Assembly: GCA_039714995.1 (NCBI GenBank)
Contig: JBDLII010000083.1
Location: 1-9,849 of the forward strand
Direction of reading: 5' to 3'
DNA: 9,849 nucleotides
DNA from: Sva-25 sp039714995
Lineage (GTDB): Bacteria; Pseudomonadota; Gammaproteobacteria; Chromatiales; Chromatiaceae
The notes below the pieces were generated by a model. The model worked only from the letters and a program-made list of their open reading frames with translations. It was not told the origin of the DNA and did not search any database. The position numbers were made by a program, and so were the translations under genes. Shown here piece after piece: positions 4,938 through 9,849 of this stretch; the stretch's first letter is position 1, and each line of letters begins with the position of its first letter.

Positions 4938-6377
4938 ATGATGAGCAGCAAGACGGACTCCAGCAGCGCCGACAAAGCAGTCGATGAAATCTATGAAGAT
5001 TATGAACATTGGGAGCTTAATACAGGTGATGAGACCATCCACGCCAAGCGCATCGGTGGTTTCTGGCGCAATATCAAGTGGCTGACTGCTTCCGTCTGGC
5101 TGCTCTTTTTTCTTGGCTATTTTGTTCGCTGGGGAGACCGCCAGGCTGTCTTTTTTGACATCGGCAACCGCCAGTTCCATATCTTCAATTTCACGATCCT
5201 CCCCCAGGATTTCTGGATGCTGTCACTGCTGCTGCTCTTTTTTGCACTGCTGCTGGCGGCATCCACGGCGCTGTTTGGCAGGGTCTATTGCGGTTTTTTC
5301 TGTTTTCAGACGATCTGGACCGATGTCTATACCTGGATCGAGGACAAACTGGAGGGGGCGCCTCCCAAACGGCGCAAGCTGGAGAAGGCGCCGCTGGATT
5401 TTGCCAAATTTCGCGTCAAGTTCGTCAAGCATCTGCTGTGGCTGATCATCGGCTTTGTCACCGGCGTCAGTTTTGTGGCCTGGTTCTATGATGGCATTCA
5501 GCTGTGGAAGGATATTTTTACATTCCAGGTTGGATCAACAGCAACGATCACCATTGCGCTGTTTACTGCCGGCACCTATGTGCTGGCCGGCTTTCTGCGT
5601 GAGCAGACCTGTTTCTGGCTCTGTCCCTATGCGCGCATACAGAGCGTCATGATCGATACCACCTCGGCGGTGGTCACCTATGATTTTCATCGCGGCGAGC
5701 CGCGCGGCAGGGTCAAGAAGGGCCAGCCTGAAGCGGAACGCACCACCGGCGACTGCGTCGACTGCAAGCAGTGCATCGCCGTCTGCCCGACAGGCGTGGA
5801 TATCCGCCACGGTTCACAGGAGGGGTGCATCAACTGCGCGCTGTGCATCGATGCCTGCGATACCGTCATGGAGAAGCTGAATCGCCCCACCGGCCTGATT
5901 CGCTACGAGTCGCTGGATGAGATCGACGGCAAGGAGGCGAGACCGCTGTTGAAGCGTCCACGCGTGTGGATCTACAGCGGTATCATGTCGCTGGCGCTCG
6001 TTGGCATCGCCTTTGGTTTGAGTACCATCGATGCGGTCGAGTTAAAAGTGTTGCATGACCGCCAGCCGCTGTTTGTCATGCAGAGCGACGGCTCCATCCA
6101 GAATAAATATATGCTGAAGATCCTCAACAAGATGGACAAGGATGTCTCCGTCAATATTACGGCAACAGGCCCGGAGGGGTTGAAAATCGTCGGCGCCGAT
6201 GAACCTGTCGAGGCGGAACATGGCAAGATCAACTCCCACACCGTGTTCGTGCGCGTACCGGACGAGAATCTGAAGGCCGAGACTGAACCCATCGTGTTTC
6301 ACATAGAGACAGTGGATTCAGGCGAAGAGAAATTTTCCAGTGACCGCGAAAGCGTCTTCATCGGACCCAGGCGTTAG
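4938..6377 (+). CDS. ccoG: Cytochrome c oxidase accessory protein CcoG (FixG/RdxA family)
   Basis: CcoG is a polyferredoxin-like inner-membrane protein that acts in cbb3 biogenesis; the family has been implicated in reducing Cu(II) to Cu(I) for CcoN. The 479-aa protein has helices at about 48-64, 91-112, 164-183, 200-220 and 342-362. Two 4Fe-4S motifs are present: C273xxC276xxC279xxxC283P and C297xxC300xxC303xxxC307. Other conserved cysteines are C118 and C122 (GRVYCGFFCFQTIWTD) and C225 and C229 (CFWLCPYAR). The C-terminal 110 residues form the usual Ig-like periplasmic domain. From memory the family has Cys-Pro-Gln-Thr where C122 is followed here by Phe. ATG 4938 is chosen, with ATG 4941 nearly equal; the ribosome-binding site is weak (GAG 4929-4931). 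An upstream in-frame GTG at 4866 would add 24 unconserved-looking residues. Confidence 0.96.
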   Translation: MMSSKTDSSSADKAVDEIYEDYEHWELNTGDETIHAKRIGGFWRNIKWLTASVWLLFFLGYFVRWGDRQAVFFDIGNRQFHIFNFTILPQDFWMLSLLLLFFALLLAASTALFGRVYCGFFCFQTIWTDVYTWIEDKLEGAPPKRRKLEKAPLDFAKFRVKFVKHLLWLIIGFVTGVSFVAWFYDGIQLWKDIFTFQVGSTATITIALFTAGTYVLAGFLREQTCFWLCPYARIQSVMIDTTSAVVTYDFHRGEPRGRVKKGQPEAERTTGDCVDCKQCIAVCPTGVDIRHGSQEGCINCALCIDACDTVMEKLNRPTGLIRYESLDEIDGKEARPLLKRPRVWIYSGIMSLALVGIAFGLSTIDAVELKVLHDRQPLFVMQSDGSIQNKYMLKILNKMDKDVSVNITATGPEGLKIVGADEPVEAEHGKINSHTVFVRVPDENLKAETEPIVFHIETVDSGEEKFSSDRESVFIGPRR

Positions 6378-6414
6378 TCAACTGGCGCAGTTATTGTATT
6401 ACTCGTTGTCTCAA

Positions 6415-6482
6415 TCGCGGTCAGAAGACTGCTCCTACGTCTTGTATCAGCGCCTGCTGTAGGAGCGGTCTTCTGACCGCGA
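6415..6482. repeat. REP-like inverted pair between ccoG and ccoH (family B, copy 1)
   Basis: The left arm 6415-6438 (from TCGCGGTCAGAAGACT to CTCCTAC) and right arm 6459-6482 (from GTAGGAGCGGTC to TGACCGCGA) are 24-base inverted repeats with one mismatch at 6430, around a 20-base loop. Nearly the same sequence recurs after ccoS. It resembles the GTAGGAGCG...CGCGA REP sequences of Pseudomonas and relatives. Within the transcript it would form a very stable hairpin between ccoG and ccoH and could affect message stability, termination or processing. Confidence 0.85.
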
Positions 6483-6502
6483 ATCTTTGTTACAGGTTGA
6501 AT

Positions 6503-7027
6503 ATGTCAAACAAACAACCAGCTTATCGCAGCCCCTGGTTCATCGGCTGGATGGTACTGCTGCTGGCGGTGCTGGCGATGAACATCACGATGATCTACTT
6601 TTCGCAGGATGAGTTCTCCGGCCTGGTGGTCGAGGACTCCTACGAACGTGGCAAGGATCTGCATGAGAATATGCGCAAGCGCATGGCGGAGAAGCCAAAG
6701 TGGAATACCAAGGCGGAGTTTGCCGGGGCTAAAAACTTTATGGGCGATCTGAAGGTTCCGGCATCCAACCAGCCAGTCCAACTGGACTTTCGGGTGACTG
6801 ATCAGCAAGGAGCACCTGTCGAGCCTCATAATGTCACCTTCTATGCCTATCGCAACTCGGACTCCAGCCAGGATTTTTCAATGGCGATGAACAGGGTTGA
6901 GCCAGGGCATTACCAGGCGCAAATCAACTTTCCGCTCAAGGGCGTGTGGGATACCTATATCACGGCAACCACAGGCGCCGATGATATCGAGCACAACACG
7001 GCCCAAAGAGTCTTTGCCGAAGAGTAG
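6503..7027 (+). CDS. ccoH: cbb3 oxidase assembly protein CcoH (FixH family)
   Basis: CcoH is an inner-membrane assembly factor that interacts with CcoI and with cbb3 subunits, notably CcoN, during maturation. The 174-aa protein opens with the family pattern SPWFIGWMV and one helix at about 12-33 containing the conserved N27 (AMNITM). GLVVEDSYERG follows at 40-50, corresponding to the 'GLVVEDYYxxG' block of FixH proteins. The remainder is a periplasmic beta-rich domain (VQLDFRVTDQQGAPV, then PGHYQAQINFPLKGVWD). ATG 6503 has AGG (6494-6496) 6 bases upstream; TTG 6497 is in frame but lacks a better site. The stop overlaps the ccoI start by 1 base (TAGTG), indicating coupled translation. The only feature in the 125-base gap upstream is the REP-like pair. 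Confidence 0.95.
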   Translation: MSNKQPAYRSPWFIGWMVLLLAVLAMNITMIYFSQDEFSGLVVEDSYERGKDLHENMRKRMAEKPKWNTKAEFAGAKNFMGDLKVPASNQPVQLDFRVTDQQGAPVEPHNVTFYAYRNSDSSQDFSMAMNRVEPGHYQAQINFPLKGVWDTYITATTGADDIEHNTAQRVFAEE

Positions 7028-9498
7028 TGGCGGCAGAGGCGGATCAATGTTTTCACTGTGCGCTGCCAATCCCCGCCGGGGAACGGGTGACGGCGGAGAT
7101 CGATGGCAGTGCACATGATTTTTGCTGCCACGGCTGCAAGGCGGTGTGTGAAACGATCTATGCGACCGGGCTTGAGGGGTTCTACAAGCGCACTCCTGAC
7201 GGCACGCAACTGGCGCCACCGCCCCCACCACCCAAAGATCTCGCCCTCTACGACATGGACGAGGTACAGGATGAATTTGTCGACTCTCTCGGTGAAGTGC
7301 GTGATATCCATCTGCTGGTCGAGGGTATACACTGCGCCGCCTGCATCTGGCTGATCGAGCACAGTCTGCACGCGATGCCGGGCGTCATCGAGGCGCGCGC
7401 CAACCTGACGGCGCGGCGGCTGCACGTCAAGTGGGACAACAGCGTGACCAGGCTCTCGCGGATTTTACAGCGCCTGAGTGAGATCGGCTATGCAGCCGTC
7501 CCCTATGATCCGGAGACGGCGGAGGGGAGTCTCAACAGGAGCAACCGCCAACTGCTCTACCGCATGGCCTTCGCCGGTTTCGCGATGATGAACCTGCTGT
7601 GGATCTCCATCGCGCTCTATTCGGGCGCCGACAGGGGAGAGTTCCGCACCATGTTTCACTGGGTCGGATTTGCGCTGGCAACGCCGACGCTGCTCTATTC
7701 GGGCGGGCCCTTTTTCAGGGGCGCCTGGAGCGGCCTGCGCCATCTCCACCTGGGGATGGATCTGCCAATCGCCATCGGCGCCGCCATTACCTACCTCTAC
7801 TCGCTCTATGTGACAATCTCGCCCACCACGCAGGGCGAGGTCTACTACGATACCGTGGTCAACTTTCTGTTCGTTATCCTGGTTGGACGCTACCTCGAAG
7901 CGATCTCCAAGCGCCAGGCAGTCGCCTCGACACAGCGCCTGCTGGAGCTGCAGCCGCGGGTCGCCACGGTGATGCGCGGCGGCGAGGAGCAGATCGTGCC
8001 GATCCGCTCGGTCCTGATCGGGGAGGAGGTGCTGGTCAAACCGGGTGAGCGCATTCCGGTTGACGGCGTCGTCGTGCGGGGCAGCAGCAACGTCGATGAG
8101 GCAATGCTCAGCGGCGAATCGGAGCCGGTCAGCAAGGGACCGGGAGACCAGCTCTCCGCGGGCACCATCAATACCCACGGGGCCCTGCATCTGCGTGTCA
8201 ACAGCCTGCTGAAAGATACCGCCCTTGGCCGCATCATTCGCCTGGTCGAAGAGGCGCAGGCAAGCAAGGCCCCGATACAGTGTGTCGCCGACCAAGTCGT
8301 TCCCTGGTTTGTTGCCGCCACCCTGGGTATTGCCACCGCAACATTTTTTCTGTGGGTTGGAACGGATTTCGACAAGGCGCTGATGGCCGCGACAGCGGTG
8401 CTGATCATCACCTGTCCCTGCGCCTTTGGCCTGGCAACCCCGATGGCCATCGCCGTCGCCTCCGGGCTTGGCGCACGCCATGGCATCCTGGTGCGCAACG
8501 GCGAGGTGCTGGAACGCTTCTCCGCCATCGACCACATCGTCTTTGACAAGACTGGCACCCTGACAAAAGGGGCAATGAGCGTCACCGCAGTCTCCATGGC
8601 GGACTGTGCATGGCAGGCTGGAGAGACGATGCCTCCAGGGGTAGAGGCGTTGCTCTCCCGGCTGGCAGCGGTGGAACGCTACTCGGAACATCCGCTGGCG
8701 GCAGCGATTGTGGAGGCAGCAGGCAGCGGTCGTGACGAGATGGAGAGTGGCAGTTTTATCAATCAACCCGGTTTTGGTGTTGGCGGCAGGGTCTCAGGCA
8801 GACAGCTCTATGCCGGCACGGCTGTATGGATGGATCACAATGGTATTGAGCGGTTGAATTCCCTGGAGAGTGCCGCTGCACGGCTTGATCGGCAGGGCGT
8901 CAGTTCACTGCGGGTTGCCGTCGATGGCAGAGAAGTCGCACTGATCGCCGTTGAGGATCCGTTGCGCGAGGACGCGCAGGCGCTGATCGACCGTCTCAAG
9001 GAGGATGCTGTCAGGGTGACGCTGCTCAGCGGCGACAGACAGCAGACGGCCGAGGCGATAGCGCGGCGTCTTGGCGGCGGCATGGATGTCATCGCAGAGG
9101 TGCTGCCCGAAGAGAAGGACAGGGTCATCGCACAGCTGCAGGCAGACGGTGGGCAGGTGGCGATGGTCGGCGATGGCGTCAATGACGCCCCGGCGCTGGT
9201 GCGGGCGGACGTCGGGATTGCCCTGGGCTCCGGCACCGATGTCTCCATCGCCAGCGCCGATATTGTGCTGATGAGCAGCGAACTGGAGAAGGTGGCGCTG
9301 GCGTCCGCACTGTCGCGCCGCACCCTGCGCACGATTCGACAGAACATCGGCATCTCGATCACTTATAATATCATCATGGTACCGCTCGCAGTGGCGGCGC
9401 TGATCACACCGCTGGTCGCAGCCATCTCCATGCCCGTCAGTTCACTGCTGGTCATTGGAAATGCGGCCCGCATTCGTACACTGTTTCGCAAAAGCTGA
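7027..9498 (+). CDS. ccoI: Copper-translocating P1B-type ATPase CcoI (FixI)
   Basis: CcoI is an ATP-driven copper pump of the inner membrane, needed to supply the CuB site of CcoN. The 823-aa protein begins with a cysteine-rich N-terminal domain typical of FixI-like pumps: CFHC (8-11) and CCHGCKAVC (33-41). A six-proline run (64-69) and a heavy-metal-associated domain with GIHCAAC (C103, C106) follow. Core motifs are intact: SGES (362-365, actuator domain), CPC (463-465, metal site in the membrane), DKTGT with phosphorylated D507, SEHP (H555, P556), LSGD (667-670) and GDGVNDAP (715-722). About eight helices are visible. The start is GTG 7027 in TAGTG, overlapping the ccoH stop; GAAGAG just before it is a weak site, so translation is probably coupled. 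Full length, no lesions. Confidence 0.98.
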   Translation: MAAEADQCFHCALPIPAGERVTAEIDGSAHDFCCHGCKAVCETIYATGLEGFYKRTPDGTQLAPPPPPPKDLALYDMDEVQDEFVDSLGEVRDIHLLVEGIHCAACIWLIEHSLHAMPGVIEARANLTARRLHVKWDNSVTRLSRILQRLSEIGYAAVPYDPETAEGSLNRSNRQLLYRMAFAGFAMMNLLWISIALYSGADRGEFRTMFHWVGFALATPTLLYSGGPFFRGAWSGLRHLHLGMDLPIAIGAAITYLYSLYVTISPTTQGEVYYDTVVNFLFVILVGRYLEAISKRQAVASTQRLLELQPRVATVMRGGEEQIVPIRSVLIGEEVLVKPGERIPVDGVVVRGSSNVDEAMLSGESEPVSKGPGDQLSAGTINTHGALHLRVNSLLKDTALGRIIRLVEEAQASKAPIQCVADQVVPWFVAATLGIATATFFLWVGTDFDKALMAATAVLIITCPCAFGLATPMAIAVASGLGARHGILVRNGEVLERFSAIDHIVFDKTGTLTKGAMSVTAVSMADCAWQAGETMPPGVEALLSRLAAVERYSEHPLAAAIVEAAGSGRDEMESGSFINQPGFGVGGRVSGRQLYAGTAVWMDHNGIERLNSLESAAARLDRQGVSSLRVAVDGREVALIAVEDPLREDAQALIDRLKEDAVRVTLLSGDRQQTAEAIARRLGGGMDVIAEVLPEEKDRVIAQLQADGGQVAMVGDGVNDAPALVRADVGIALGSGTDVSIASADIVLMSSELEKVALASALSRRTLRTIRQNIGISITYNIIMVPLAVAALITPLVAAISMPVSSLLVIGNAARIRTLFRKS

Positions 9499-9511
9499 CG
9501 AGAGTTGAACG

Positions 9512-9706
9512 ATGGAAGTCATCTACGGTCTGATCCCCTTCATGATCATCCTCGGGCTGGGCGCCGTCGGCCTGCTCTTCTGGGCAGCCCGCAACGGCCA
9601 GTTCGACGACATGGACGGCGAGGCGCACCGCATCCTGATGGATGAAGATTTGACGTCCGGGAACAAGGAGCAGGAGAAGCCAAAGGAGGAGAGTGATCAG
9701 GAGTAA
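9512..9706 (+). CDS. ccoS: cbb3 oxidase assembly protein CcoS
   Basis: CcoS is a small single-helix membrane protein required for insertion of haem and copper into the cbb3 complex in species where it has been studied. The 64-aa protein has a helix at about 4-25 followed by the family signature WAARNGQFDDMDGEAHRIL (25-43), then a charged, lysine/glutamate-rich tail longer than in many homologues. ATG 9512 lies 13 bases after the ccoI stop, with GAGAG (9500-9504) 7 bases upstream. It is the last gene of ccoGHIS in this window; its TAA stop directly abuts an inverted repeat motif. Confidence 0.96.
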   Translation: MEVIYGLIPFMIILGLGAVGLLFWAARNGQFDDMDGEAHRILMDEDLTSGNKEQEKPKEESDQE

Positions 9707-9725
9707 CTTCTCATACCTCCGTGCA
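9706..9725 (-). repeat. Dispersed border motif, inverted copy at the ccoS stop
   Basis: On the minus strand this reads TGCACGGAGGTATGAGAAGT, an imperfect match (one 1-base gap and one substitution over about 19 bases) to TGCACGGAGTTATTGAGAAG at 9822-9841. The two copies face each other across the family B REP-like pair. The copy starts at the last base of the ccoS stop codon, so the element seems to be inserted exactly at the gene end. Confidence 0.7.
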
Positions 9726-9747
9726 TTTGAGATAATCCAATCGCATT

Positions 9748-9821
9748 AAATCGCGGTCAGAAGACCGCTCCTACAGCTCCATGTAGAATCTGATGTAGGA
9801 GCGGTCTTCTGACCGCGATTT
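9748..9821. repeat. REP-like inverted pair after ccoS (family B, copy 2)
   Basis: The arms 9748-9775 and 9794-9821 are perfect 28-base inverted repeats (AAATCGCGGTCAG... and ...CTGACCGCGATTT) around an 18-base loop. They match the copy between ccoG and ccoH, while the loops differ. The + strand hairpin is followed by TTTT (9819-9822), and the minus strand equivalent by a short T-run, so it could act as a bidirectional terminator for the ccoGHIS transcript. Confidence 0.85.
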
Positions 9822-9849
9822 TGCACGGAGTTATTGAGAAGATACGATC
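9822..9849 (+). repeat. Dispersed border motif, copy at the window end
   Basis: TGCACGGAGTTATTGAGAAG at 9822-9841 is 19/20 identical to 4630-4649. After it, both copies run into ...ATACGATC or ...AGCATAGATC, so similarity may continue with a 3-base difference in length. The window ends at 9849, so the full extent cannot be judged. Confidence 0.65.

Noticed and set aside
6381..6400. Possible degenerate border motif (AGTTATTG) left of the first REP-like pair
   Set aside because: Only 8 bases match the TGCACGGAGTTATTGAGAAG motif and the orientation differs from the copy at 9706-9725; too short to claim.
7465..8766. Long minus strand ORF of 433 codons
   Set aside because: It is antisense to the intact ccoI gene; histidine/arginine/glutamine-rich translation is typical of a shadow frame in GC-rich DNA.

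Overview
The window carries a complete cbb3-type (C-family) haem-copper oxidase locus, all on the + strand: the structural genes ccoN, ccoO, ccoQ and ccoP, then the assembly genes ccoG, ccoH, ccoI and ccoS. One unrelated-looking conserved hypothetical gene lies upstream. The protein sequences, the gene order, an FNR/ANR-type box in front of ccoN and palindromic intergenic repeats ending in GTAGGAGCGGTC...CCGCGA all point to a gammaproteobacterium. A sulfur-oxidising or Chromatiales-like lineage is my guess from the style of the repeats and of CcoQ; nothing here proves it.

Layout: 79-747 encodes a membrane-anchored protein of unknown function. 748-1096 is a regulatory region with an FNR-type site (846-859), a likely class II -10 element, a second possible sigma-70 promoter (TATAAT at 1012-1017) and a leader that can pair with the ccoN Shine-Dalgarno. 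1097-4293 holds the oxidase subunits: CcoN (catalytic, with all haem/CuB ligands), CcoO (mono-haem c), CcoQ (small) and CcoP (di-haem c). A stem-loop and then a 45-codon ORF for a single-helix membrane protein (4368-4505) follow ccoP; this ORF is a candidate extra small oxidase subunit. 4506-4937 holds a palindromic repeat with flanking motifs, an FNR-like box and a strong intrinsic terminator (4790-4820), which probably ends the structural transcript.

4938-9706 holds the assembly genes. CcoG is a membrane protein with two 4Fe-4S motifs, implicated in copper reduction. CcoH is a membrane-anchored assembly factor, CcoI a P1B copper ATPase, and CcoS a small membrane protein needed for cofactor insertion. 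ccoH, ccoI and ccoS are tightly packed (1-nt overlap, then a 13-nt gap), but ccoG is separated from ccoH by a REP-like inverted pair. A second near-identical inverted pair follows ccoS, so the two bracket ccoHIS.

Together the genes make a high-affinity terminal oxidase for respiration at low oxygen. CcoI and CcoG supply and handle copper for the CuB site of CcoN, CcoH and CcoS support assembly, and FNR-type control switches the locus on when oxygen falls. The core is a standard system. The less ordinary parts are the unassigned small ORF, the leader architecture of ccoN and the modular intergenic repeats.
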